A stretch of DNA of 64,000 nucleotides from an uncultured Pelagimonas sp. GTDB lineage: Bacteria; Pseudomonadota; Alphaproteobacteria; Rhodobacterales; Rhodobacteraceae. The translations under genes and the position numbers were made by a program. Below, one piece after another: positions 53,821 to 61,348 of the stretch (its first letter is position 1; every line of letters begins with the position of its first letter). The stretch covers positions 124,001-188,000 of the forward strand of contig CANMPP010000005.1 of assembly GCA_947499735.1 (NCBI GenBank), given 5' to 3'. The notes under the pieces were generated by a model, which saw nothing but the letters and a program-made list of their open reading frames with translations, had not been told where the DNA came from and did no database searches.

Positions 53821-54462
53821 ATGGCTGAAGTTCAAGAATTGGAAAGAAACGATACCGACCTTTCGGCGATGCGCACGACTGTTCATGACGTTGAAATCAG
53901 CATGCCGCATGATGAAGCGCATTTGCTTGCGAAGCATTATGCCAAGCGCAAGAATATTTTGGAATTTGGCAGTGGCGGTTCGACTGAACTGGCGTTGAAA
54001 CTGGGTGCCGAGCGCGTGGTTTCTGTGGAAAGCGACAAAGCTTGGGCTGATAACCTGCGGGATCGCCTGTCCAAGACCTATGACCCTGATCGTTTCTCGA
54101 TTCACTACGAGGATATTGGGCCGACCGTGAAATGGGGGCGTCCACGTGATGCGAAGGCGTTCCGCAAATTTCCAAACTACCCTTTGGCTGTTTGGGATAC
54201 ATTTGATGGCTGGAAACCTGATGTCATCCTGATCGATGGTCGGTTTCGGGTCGGATGCCTGTATGGCGCTTTGTTGAATATCACACGTAAAACCACGATC
54301 CTTTTCGACGATTATGAAAATCGCAGCAAATACCATTGCATCGAAAAATATGTGGGCAAGCCGGAAATTGTTGGTCGTATGGCGGTGATCGATGGGCGGG
54401 CGCTAAAGTTCAAAAAGGAATTTTTGACCGAGTTCGCCAGATATTTCGTCAATCCAAACTGA
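53821..54462 (+). CDS. SAM-dependent methyltransferase-like protein
   Basis: A 213-aa protein. The SAM-binding motif I is ILEFGSGGSTELALKLGAE, followed by VSVESDKAWADNL (acidic end of strand 2). VILIDGRFRVGCLYGAL and ILFDDYENRSKYH follow. It resembles class I methyltransferases of the FkbM/Methyltransf_24 type; the acceptor is unknown. ATG 53821 is the first start after the upstream gene stop; the 53686 frame start would overlap it by 92 bases. Possibly modifies the glycan made by its neighbour. Confidence 0.72.
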   Translation: MAEVQELERNDTDLSAMRTTVHDVEISMPHDEAHLLAKHYAKRKNILEFGSGGSTELALKLGAERVVSVESDKAWADNLRDRLSKTYDPDRFSIHYEDIGPTVKWGRPRDAKAFRKFPNYPLAVWDTFDGWKPDVILIDGRFRVGCLYGALLNITRKTTILFDDYENRSKYHCIEKYVGKPEIVGRMAVIDGRALKFKKEFLTEFARYFVNPN

Positions 54463-54478
54463 CGCTTTGGGGCATCCG

Positions 54479-55261
54479 TTAGGATAGCCCCTCTGTTTCA
54501 ATATGCATGACAACACCGCAATGTTTGCAATGCACGGCGTCCGCATCATGCAGGATCAGGCCGCAGCGATCACAGGGCTGGCGTACTTTTCCCGGGCGAA
54601 ACAGGACCTGTACCAACCGCAAGAACAACGTGACGCCACAAATCATTACAACAACTGAAATGATGCGCCCCAATGTGCCGGGTAGGGTGATATCGCCATA
54701 TCCCGTGGTGGTCAGCGTGGTGACGGTAAAATACAGCGCATCGACATAATTGTTGATATCTAGGCTGCTTGCATGCTGCGTCGCGTAGACAAGCCCCGTC
54801 ATGACAAACACAAAGACGCTCAGGTTCAGCACTGCATGAATGATGTCTTCGTTTTTGCGAAAACCGGGGTAATCTTGCCGCAACCGGGCGGAAAGTTGAT
54901 AGGTGCGCAGCAAGCGCAATGTCCGCAAGATACGCAGGAACCCTAAACCTTCGCTGGCCAATGGCGCCAAAAATGACAGGATCGCTACCAGATCGGCCCA
55001 TGTGCTGGGGCGTAGCATCATCGTGACGCGATTATGCGATACCCAAAGACGCATTAGGAAATCCAACAAGATCACGCCGCCAAAGATCAGATCTACCTTC
55101 TGGACCCATGCGCCATGTGCTGTGAAAGAGGTGGCAATGACGAAAAGGATCGTGATGAGATCAAAGCCCAGCAACCCGTATCGAAAGCGCTGCGATGTTT
55201 CGCTACTGCCTTTGTAGAGCGCGCGAACCCTTGCCTTAAATGATGTGCTTGTCTTGGTCAT
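54479..55261 (-). CDS. Voltage-gated-type potassium channel with C-terminal zinc ribbon
   Basis: A 260-aa ion transporter. About five to six membrane helices include an S4-like segment with spaced arginines (LRILRTLRLLRTYQLSARLR), and the selectivity filter is FTVTTLTTTGYGD. The C-terminal tail carries two C-x2-C pairs (PCDRCG ... HCKHCG) about eleven residues apart, a zinc ribbon. Such a ribbon on a small K+ channel may serve assembly or sensing; the function is not known to me. ATG 55261 is better than 55300. No RCK domain is present. Confidence 0.82.
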   Translation of the reverse strand: MTKTSTSFKARVRALYKGSSETSQRFRYGLLGFDLITILFVIATSFTAHGAWVQKVDLIFGGVILLDFLMRLWVSHNRVTMMLRPSTWADLVAILSFLAPLASEGLGFLRILRTLRLLRTYQLSARLRQDYPGFRKNEDIIHAVLNLSVFVFVMTGLVYATQHASSLDINNYVDALYFTVTTLTTTGYGDITLPGTLGRIISVVVMICGVTLFLRLVQVLFRPGKVRQPCDRCGLILHDADAVHCKHCGVVMHIETEGLS

Positions 55262-55318
55262 GCCTGTGATCTGTCCAATAGTTTTAGGATTTTCAAGCAA
55301 TCTGGCTTAATTCCACGT

Positions 55319-55354
55319 AAAAAAGGCGGATACATACCGCTATATCCGCCCTTT
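55319..55354 (-). terminator. Rho-independent terminator of the cytochrome c' gene
   Basis: GGCGGATA (55325-55332) pairs with TATCCGCC (55343-55350). On the minus strand it is followed by TTTTTT. It lies just after the cytochrome gene, upstream of the K+ channel. Confidence 0.78.
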
Positions 55355-55377
55355 CGAATTGGCTTTGCCGTTGCGGG

Positions 55378-55803
55378 TTATTTCTTGGCCCGATAGTTTT
55401 TGTGACATCCAGAACATGTGCCGCCCAAAGCCCCCATTCCGGCTTTCAACCCGTCTAGGCTGGCCGTATCCAACCCGTTGGCTGCAGCGCTGAACGTGTT
55501 GATTTGTGACATAAACCCATCCCAATCAGACCAGATTTCGGGCTTGGATTCACTGCTTGGGCCGTTTTCATCACTTTCAAAGACGGCTGGGAAACTTGCA
55601 GCGTAATCTACCAAGGCCAGCTTTGCGCCTGCGGCGGCGTCAGCATCAAAATCGGTACGCCCTTGGGCCATTTGACCGATGATGCGCAATTGCCCGCTGA
55701 TCCCTTTCATCAGCTTTTGACGTTCTTCGATATGATGACCATCTGCCAGCACAGTGCTGGCTGTCACAGATAATACGATTGTGAGGGAGGAAATGATTTT
55801 CAT
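55378..55803 (-). CDS. Class II cytochrome c (cytochrome c' type)
   Basis: A 141-aa periplasmic heme protein with a signal peptide (KIISSLTIVLSVTASTVLA). The heme-binding CSGCH is at residues 130-134 near the C-terminus, as in the four-helix-bundle cytochrome c' family (GTCSGCHKNYR). Such proteins bind NO or donate electrons. ATG 55803 has GGAG upstream. It has its own terminator and is divergent from serB. Confidence 0.88.
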   Translation of the reverse strand: MKIISSLTIVLSVTASTVLADGHHIEERQKLMKGISGQLRIIGQMAQGRTDFDADAAAGAKLALVDYAASFPAVFESDENGPSSESKPEIWSDWDGFMSQINTFSAAANGLDTASLDGLKAGMGALGGTCSGCHKNYRAKK

Positions 55804-56017
55804 GTTTGGCTCCACGATTGGCTATGGGCACAGCTTACCTTCTTTTGGCCACAAGCCCAGCTTTGGATTTAAAACCGCGACCCTCCTAACCGATATCGTG
55901 TAGAAAAACGCAAGATGCACCACGCCGATTGTTGACGGCAGCCTTTCGCCGGGATGGGTTTGGCAGAGGGTATTTAGGGGCGCGTACCCATAGGAATGCA
56001 AAACCGACACTGGAACA

Positions 56018-56050
56018 CAGACGCCAGCCATGTCAGAAGGCGTGCGTCTG
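56018..56050 (+). promoter_or_regulatory. Overlapping inverted repeats in the serB leader
   Basis: CAGACGC (56018-56024) pairs with GCGTCTG (56044-56050). Within the same bases ACGCC (56021-56025) can pair with GGCGT (56039-56043) instead. The two pairings exclude each other. The hairpin ends 17 bases before the serB ATG, near its AAGGGAG. Could be an attenuator or regulator site. Confidence 0.38.
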
Positions 56051-56067
56051 TTTAAGGGAGCCAAACC

Positions 56068-56937
56068 ATGCCCATCCTGTCTGTGATTTCGAAACCGGGG
56101 AAACTCGAAACCTCTTTGGTCGATGCGTTGCGTAATGCGCTGGGCGGTGGGGATGTGACGTGGTTGTCGCAAGGCGAGGCTGCGGAATTCGCTATTGATG
56201 CCCGTCCCCAAAATTTCGAAGACCTGCGGGACAGCACGGCAGAGATGGCGGATCTGAATTGTCTGAGCGATGACAACCGGCGCGCCAAAATGCTGCTTGC
56301 GGATATGGACAGCACCATGATTCAGCAGGAATGCATTGATGAACTGGCCGAAGAGGCCGGTATCGGTGCCCATGTCAAAGAGATCACTGCACGCGCCATG
56401 AATGGTGAATTGGATTTCGATTCCGCTCTGCGTGAACGGGTGGCCCTGTTAAAAGATCTGCCCGAAAGCGTGATTTCAGAGGTGATTGATACGCGGATCA
56501 CATTGATGCCGGGCGGTCCTGAATTGTTGGGCACGATGAAAGCCAATGGAGCTTATGCAGCACTGGTTTCCGGTGGTTTTACCGCGTTTACTCGCGAAGT
56601 CGCCGGCCGTTTGGGGTTTGATGAAAACCGGGCCAACACGCTGATCGCGGCGGATGGCAAACTGACCGGTGACGTGGGCATGCCCATTCTGGGGCGTGAG
56701 GCAAAAGTCACAGCGTTGGAAGAGATCACCGCAAAACTGGGTATTTCTGAGGCAGATGTTCTGGCGGTCGGTGATGGCGCCAATGATCTGGGCATGTTGG
56801 GCCGTGCCGGGAAAGGCGTTGCCCTACATGCAAAACCATCTGTGCAGGCCGAATGCGATTTGCGCGTCAATCTCGGGGATCTGACCGCGTTGCTTTACCT
56901 ACAGGGCTATTCCCGGGATGCGTTTGAAGGCGTGTAA
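56068..56937 (+). CDS. serB: Phosphoserine phosphatase
   Basis: SerB makes serine from phosphoserine. The 289-aa HAD enzyme has the nucleophile motif LADMDSTMIQQECIDELAEEAG near residue 76, LVSGGFTAFT (Ser motif), and VGDGANDLGMLGRAG (acidic pair). The first 70 residues form an extra N-terminal domain, as in other bacterial SerB. AAGGGAG lies upstream of ATG 56068. It is divergent from the cytochrome gene and convergent with the asparaginase gene. Confidence 0.95.
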   Translation: MPILSVISKPGKLETSLVDALRNALGGGDVTWLSQGEAAEFAIDARPQNFEDLRDSTAEMADLNCLSDDNRRAKMLLADMDSTMIQQECIDELAEEAGIGAHVKEITARAMNGELDFDSALRERVALLKDLPESVISEVIDTRITLMPGGPELLGTMKANGAYAALVSGGFTAFTREVAGRLGFDENRANTLIAADGKLTGDVGMPILGREAKVTALEEITAKLGISEADVLAVGDGANDLGMLGRAGKGVALHAKPSVQAECDLRVNLGDLTALLYLQGYSRDAFEGV

Positions 56938-56970
56938 CCGCGCCTTCATGCGACATGAAAGCCTGTAAAG

Positions 56971-57981
56971 TTACAGCTTTAACAGCGTATCTACTGGTTT
57001 GATGTGACCGGTAACCAGACCGTCCCAGTTCAGAATGGACGGGTTCAGGAAATGCGCCACATCAGGATGGGCGCGATCCAAGGCACCAAGACGGACCAGA
57101 GCCGCCGCAATCATGCATTCTGCCGCGCGCTTTGCGCCATCCAGCGCTTTGACTGCCACGCCGATTCCGCGTTCGGGCAGAATGGCAATGAAATAGCCCT
57201 CTGCGCCGGTCTTCAAGGCGACCGGCTCTTTTGCGGCTCGCATCAGTAATGTGCAGGCACGTCCGTCACCCGCGACCATTTCTGGATGCACATACATGGC
57301 TTCGGTCAAACGGGCGGCTGCCTTACTCATAACGTCATTGCGTTGATGGGCCGTGGCAAAAAAGGACATGGCGCGGGCCATGCCATGCATGGTTGTTGCA
57401 AAATTCGGGGCAGAACAGCCATCCAGACCAACACCCATACTGTCCAACCCTGTCAGCGTTTCAAACGCGTCCCGCACGGCGATTTGCACGGGATTGTCCA
57501 GCGCGACATAATCTAAACCAGCACCCTGATCTTTCGCCAATGTCAGGAAGCCGCAATGTTTGCCGGAACAATTGTTGTGAACACGGCACGGCGATTGATC
57601 GTTTTTGATCATGTCCTTACGCAGATCCGCGTCTCGTGATGTTTGCGGTCCGCAAATCAAATCATCATCACCCAGACCCAAATCCGTTAGCCACGCATTG
57701 GCCGCATCAACATGGATTGGGGCACCTTGGTGGGATGCGCATGCAAAGGCCAGCTGGCTTTGCGTCAAACCTTTTCGATCTGCGGCACCAGATGATACCA
57801 AAGGCAGGGCCTGAACCATTTTTGCAGAACTGCGTGGATAGATCACGGCATCCGAATCACCCCAAGCTTCCAGGATCTCGCCAGACGCATCACAAATCAC
57901 GACGTGACCATGATGCCAGCTTTCAACGATATCTCCGCGATGTACTTCAACAAGGGGTTCTGAACGGGGTGCCACAGACAT
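56971..57981 (-). CDS. L-asparaginase, Rhizobium type II (AnsA-like)
   Basis: A 336-aa protein of the serine-lysine type asparaginase family known from Rhizobium etli. Segments are YPRSSAKMVQALPL with the S-x-x-K pair, FACASHQGAPIHV, CRVHNNCSGKHCGFL and GLDGCSAPNFATTM. It hydrolyses asparagine to aspartate and ammonia. ATG 57981 with GAAGAGAGA upstream is preferred; ATG 58002 is possible. Neighbouring serB suggests amino-acid use, by context only. Confidence 0.83.
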   Translation of the reverse strand: MSVAPRSEPLVEVHRGDIVESWHHGHVVICDASGEILEAWGDSDAVIYPRSSAKMVQALPLVSSGAADRKGLTQSQLAFACASHQGAPIHVDAANAWLTDLGLGDDDLICGPQTSRDADLRKDMIKNDQSPCRVHNNCSGKHCGFLTLAKDQGAGLDYVALDNPVQIAVRDAFETLTGLDSMGVGLDGCSAPNFATTMHGMARAMSFFATAHQRNDVMSKAAARLTEAMYVHPEMVAGDGRACTLLMRAAKEPVALKTGAEGYFIAILPERGIGVAVKALDGAKRAAECMIAAALVRLGALDRAHPDVAHFLNPSILNWDGLVTGHIKPVDTLLKL

Positions 57982-58146
57982 TTCGCGTCTCTCTTCCGGC
58001 ATGAATTTGCCAATTGGGGTTTTTTGTCCCCTATATTTCAGGCTAAGCTTACAGCGTCGAGAGAAAAAGGTTGCATCAGCGGACGGGCCGGGACAGGTCT
58101 GCCGGGATGTCTTATTATGTGAGGCCAGACAGCTGGAGGCTGCAAT

Positions 58147-58674
58147 ATGAAATCAGGATTGGCTCAATGGATTGCTGCGGGTTTGCTTTTGGCAAGCGCA
58201 AGCATGGGCTATGCTCAGGAAACCAGCACGAACCGTGTGGATTCCAAAACGGATTGGTCCGTATTTGAGGGCGATGACCCCAAAGAATGCTGGGCCGTGA
58301 CCACCTATAAGGAAAGCGTGAACACACGCGATGGTCGCGAAGTCTCCGTAAATCGCGGCTCTATCCTGCTGATGGTGTTCTACCGTCCCGGCGATAGTGT
58401 GCGTGGTCAGGTGGCGTTTACGGGCGGCTATCCATTTGCCCCAGATAGCACGGTTAAGGTCGAAATCGGTTCATCCAGCTTTGATTTCTTTACCGATGGT
58501 GAATGGGCATGGCCCCTGACGCCGCAAGATGACGCCAAGGTTGTTGCCGCGATGAAACGTGGTGCCAATGCGGTACTGACAGCGCGCTCTGCCCGCGGAA
58601 CACAGACCAAAGATACGTTTTCATTGCTTGGCTTTACCGCCGCAATTGAAGAGGCTGACAAGCGCTGCCCTTAA
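58147..58674 (+). CDS. IalB-family (invasion-associated locus B) periplasmic protein
   Basis: A 175-aa protein with a signal peptide (GLLLASASMGYAQ). The body fits the IalB pattern: WSVFEGDDPKECWAVT, RGSILLMVFYRPG, TGGYPFAPDSTVKVEIG, FFTDGEWAW, MKRGANAVLTARSARGTQTKDTFSLLGF and a final Cys pair partner near the end. The role in free-living alphaproteobacteria is unknown despite the family name. It stands alone. A GCATCAGG/CCTGATGC hairpin follows. Confidence 0.8.
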   Translation: MKSGLAQWIAAGLLLASASMGYAQETSTNRVDSKTDWSVFEGDDPKECWAVTTYKESVNTRDGREVSVNRGSILLMVFYRPGDSVRGQVAFTGGYPFAPDSTVKVEIGSSSFDFFTDGEWAWPLTPQDDAKVVAAMKRGANAVLTARSARGTQTKDTFSLLGFTAAIEEADKRCP

Positions 58675-58692
58675 TCCAATCGGGTGGTTTCG

Positions 58693-58717
58693 GCATCAGG
58701 GCTGTTGGTCCTGATGC
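58693..58717. terminator. Hairpin between convergent ialB-like and RTX-Hint genes
   Basis: GCATCAGG (58693-58700) pairs perfectly with CCTGATGC (58710-58717), loop of nine. No T-run follows on either strand, so termination may be rho-dependent or weak. Confidence 0.42.
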
Positions 58718-58723
58718 ATCTCG

Positions 58724-60187
58724 TCATATCGCAAGTGGTGCCAGCGCATCGGGCACGACAACATGTTTGCGTTTGGAATATTCGCGCGCTTTTAACCAGC
58801 TGCGCTGTGTCTGATCATCATGTTGCGCCTGTAAAAAACCAACCATGTCGGGAAAAATCATTTCGAACTCAGAACGGTTTTCTGCTGACATTGCTTTTAA
58901 GGCCTGAGGTCCTGGATATAGGCTCTCAGTCGGGCGGCCATTTGCGAAAATGACCTGATGTTTGTCAAAAACCAGATGAACATATGTGATCCCACGACAA
59001 CCTTCCATCCGGCGCACTTTTCCTCCGGGCATATCCGCCAGATGGGTTGCGCGGGCAAGAAGTTCCTCACCCTTCGTTTTCACCAATAGGCCATGTTGCG
59101 GCGAAACGATCAATTCGCGGTCATGCCCAAAGGCTCCGGGTTGTACTAGGATCGGTTTCAATTGAGGGTGCATGGCCAATGTTTCAGCTTTAAGTTGGCG
59201 GCTGGCTGACATGGCAAGGGGCTGGGGGCCATTGTCCATAGTCAGTACCAAATCACCGCTGCGCAGGCGCTCAATTGGGATTTCTCCGCGCGGTGTCGCA
59301 ATCAATGTACCTGCGGCAAAACAAACTACGCCGGTTTCATCCCCAGCCAAAGACGATACGCCGGTCAATGTTAAGGTTGGGCCTGAAAGATCCGTTCCGT
59401 TGAAGCTGATGACACTATCGATCAAGTCGTGGTTCAGCGCCTGCAATGGGGTGGAAAAGCTGGTTCCAGCGGCAGCGTTGTATGCAGCGAGAGTTGTTGG
59501 ATTGAAAACCCCAGCTAGGTCGACGAAATCATTATCGCCCGTATAGGCCAAGACGCCAGAATCTCCGGTGGATCCTGTGTTTCCAACGCCAAAATCTGTG
59601 ATTGTGTCATTTGACGTGCCGTCCCAAATAAACAGATCTGATCCATCGCCACCGGTCAAAGTGTCATTATCGTTGCCGCCATCCAGTGTATCCGCGCCAT
59701 CACCGCCATCCAACGTATCTGCGCCATCACGGCCAACCAAAGAATCCGTGCCATCTAGGCCGGTTAGGCTGTTGTCGGCTGCATCGCCTGCAATCGTATC
59801 GCCACCCGCAGTATTGCTGCCAATGATGTTTTCGATATTGCTGAAGGTTTCGGTTGTGTTGTTGTTCAGAAATGCAGTGCCGGATGCCAGATCAACATTG
59901 AGCGTGATGTTGTTGCCGGAATTTTCGTAGGTGATCGTGTCATTGCCCGCACCGCCATCAACGAGATCATTGTTGATGCCAGGGTCAATAAAGTCATCAC
60001 CATCCCCACCTTCCAATGTGTCGGCGCCAGACGCACCAAACAAGGTGTCGTCATCATCCCCACCAAGTAACGAGTCACGGCCAGACCGACCGCGAATAAT
60101 GTCATCGCCATCCAGCCCCGATATCGTATCAGCGCTATTTGTACCGTTTAGGGTGTCGTTGCCGTTGGTGCCGGTGATGTTCGCCAT
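58724..60187 (-). CDS. RTX calcium-binding protein with Hint domain
   Basis: A 487-aa protein. Residues 1-190 carry two blocks of RTX nonapeptides (G-G-x-G-x-D type, for example GGDGADTLDGGNDNDTLTGG), which bind Ca2+ outside the cell. There is no N-terminal signal peptide, fitting type I secretion. From Cys 289 (VVCFAAGTLIATPRGEIPIE) a Hint_2 autoprocessing domain begins, with PGAFGHDRELIVSPQHGLLV as the TxxH/HGLL region. Cleavage or thioester chemistry at Cys 289 is plausible. A type I exporter is not adjacent. Confidence 0.85.
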   Translation of the reverse strand: MANITGTNGNDTLNGTNSADTISGLDGDDIIRGRSGRDSLLGGDDDDTLFGASGADTLEGGDGDDFIDPGINNDLVDGGAGNDTITYENSGNNITLNVDLASGTAFLNNNTTETFSNIENIIGSNTAGGDTIAGDAADNSLTGLDGTDSLVGRDGADTLDGGDGADTLDGGNDNDTLTGGDGSDLFIWDGTSNDTITDFGVGNTGSTGDSGVLAYTGDNDFVDLAGVFNPTTLAAYNAAAGTSFSTPLQALNHDLIDSVISFNGTDLSGPTLTLTGVSSLAGDETGVVCFAAGTLIATPRGEIPIERLRSGDLVLTMDNGPQPLAMSASRQLKAETLAMHPQLKPILVQPGAFGHDRELIVSPQHGLLVKTKGEELLARATHLADMPGGKVRRMEGCRGITYVHLVFDKHQVIFANGRPTESLYPGPQALKAMSAENRSEFEMIFPDMVGFLQAQHDDQTQRSWLKAREYSKRKHVVVPDALAPLAI

Positions 60188-60206
60188 ACTCGTTTACCCC
60201 ACACCC

Positions 60207-60239
60207 AGGACTGTTTGCTGATTTTGTTTCAACAGTCCT
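60207..60239 (-). promoter_or_regulatory. Inverted repeat upstream of the RTX-Hint gene
   Basis: AGGACTGTT (60207-60215) and AACAGTCCT (60231-60239) form a perfect 9-bp inverted repeat with a 15-base spacer, just 20 bases upstream of the RTX-Hint start. It may be an operator or leader hairpin. The rest of the 225-base gap up to 60412 shows nothing I recognise. Confidence 0.4.
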
Positions 60240-60412
60240 GAGTCACAGACATGCAGCCTGCGCATGACGCGTCAGTCTCCAAGTTTCACATTTTACTAAA
60301 AATTTAAGCTATTGTTCATTGTTAACATGGCTTGGTCAAGGAGTAGATTGGCATCTCTTCCCCCTAAACGACGTTGGGGAAAGTGTAGGCATGGGTGATG
60401 CCCGCCTAACGA

Positions 60413-60982
60413 TCATAGGCGGACAATTGGTGCGCCCTTAGCGGCCAATGATGCATCGATCCAATCCTGGATGTCTTTTGGTACGTCTTGTGTCCGTGGA
60501 TATGTTGGCGCGGCGCGGTCATTCAAAAAACCGACCTCCCAGCCGTCAGTCGTTTCAAAAAACGCCTCTGCCCCGGATTTGCCAAATTCATCCCAATAAC
60601 CTTGTATGACAACATCCAGATAGCTGAGCGTTGCGCGGTGTTCATCGGTCGGTGCGCAGCGATTGGCCGGATCGACGGCATAAACCGCAACACCTGTTGG
60701 GCCGCCATCTGGCAGGCTGTCATCTGCGCTATGGCGACCATAGCCTGCTTCGCGCTTGTCCAGAGCGTCCCAGCCCAGATCTCCGATAGGGGCCATCAAC
60801 CCATCGATGCTGCTGTTGGGGGCACGCACCCCTGTCAACAGAACCGCAGGGCGGTGATAGGCGGGGTGATGTGCCACTGGCCACCACGCCCGACGCCATC
60901 CGGTCAGGGTGATTTTTTGGCAGGGGCGGTGCACATGGGTGCGTTGATTGACGAGCGAGCCGTATCCGAAAAAATAATCCAT
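60413..60982 (-). CDS. Gamma-glutamylcyclotransferase-like protein
   Basis: A 189-aa protein with the BtrG/GGCT-type start YFFGYGSLVNQRTH (the YGS motif binds the gamma-glutamyl group). It has LTGWRRAWWPVAHHPAY, GLMAPIGDLGWDALDKREAGYGRH with the catalytic Glu in KREAGY, and PTGVAVYAVDPANRC. Enzymes of this fold release 5-oxoproline from gamma-glutamyl peptides such as glutathione; the substrate is not decided. It is divergent from the gcv genes. Confidence 0.82.
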   Translation of the reverse strand: MDYFFGYGSLVNQRTHVHRPCQKITLTGWRRAWWPVAHHPAYHRPAVLLTGVRAPNSSIDGLMAPIGDLGWDALDKREAGYGRHSADDSLPDGGPTGVAVYAVDPANRCAPTDEHRATLSYLDVVIQGYWDEFGKSGAEAFFETTDGWEVGFLNDRAAPTYPRTQDVPKDIQDWIDASLAAKGAPIVRL

Positions 60983-61052
60983 GAAAGCGTTTTAGCGATT
61001 TGGATTTCAAGGTCCAGAGCCGACGAAGAAAGAGCGTGCAGGAACAAGATTG

Positions 61053-61081
61053 TTGCAAATTTTGGCGACATATTTTAAAGA
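61053..61081 (+). promoter_or_regulatory. Candidate sigma-70 promoter of the gcv operon
   Basis: TTGCAA (61053-61058) and TAAAGA (61076-61081) are separated by 17 bases. A start near 61088 would place the riboswitch at the very 5' end of the transcript. Confidence 0.45.
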
Positions 61082-61092
61082 CATGCCACGTC

Positions 61093-61262
61093 ATCGTGGG
61101 AGAACCGGCATTGCCGGTGCCGAAGGAGCAACCGCCCCGGAAACTCTCAGGCCACAGGACCACAGGTGACAAAGACAAGACTCTGGAGAGAGCCCGGCCG
61201 TGATCATCGCGATGCAGGGACGCCGAAGGGATAGCGATCTCAGGCACCGTGACAGAGGGGGC
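61093..61262 (+). ncRNA. Tandem glycine riboswitch upstream of gcvT
   Basis: Two aptamers lie in series: the first from 61093 with CGTGGGAGAACC, GGTGCCGAAGGAGCAA, CCGGAAACTCTCAGGC and CTCTGGAGAG (ending near 61190); the second with GCAGGGACGCCGAAGGGA, ATCTCAGGCACCGTGACAGAGG ending near 61262. Conserved GCCGAAGG and CTCAGG blocks occur in both. The tandem form senses glycine and usually turns on glycine cleavage genes. The gcvT start follows 87 bases later. Confidence 0.93.
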
Positions 61263-61348
61263 ATTTACCGCACGGGGAACCGTGTCTTGAATGCCCGGAC
61301 GCTTTGCCCCAGCACATCGTCGTTCGGATCAACCGAAGGATTGCAATT

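Noticed and set aside
55816-56067. SAM or other known riboswitch upstream of serB
   Set aside because: No conserved aptamer blocks seen; only short inverted repeats.
55822-56373. 183-codon minus-strand frame
   Set aside because: It lies antisense to the start of serB, which has clear phosphatase motifs, and shows no domain pattern of its own.
58724-60187. Repeats within the gene as a CRISPR or DNA repeat array
   Set aside because: The repeats encode RTX nonapeptides in frame; unit spacing and variation are those of protein repeats.
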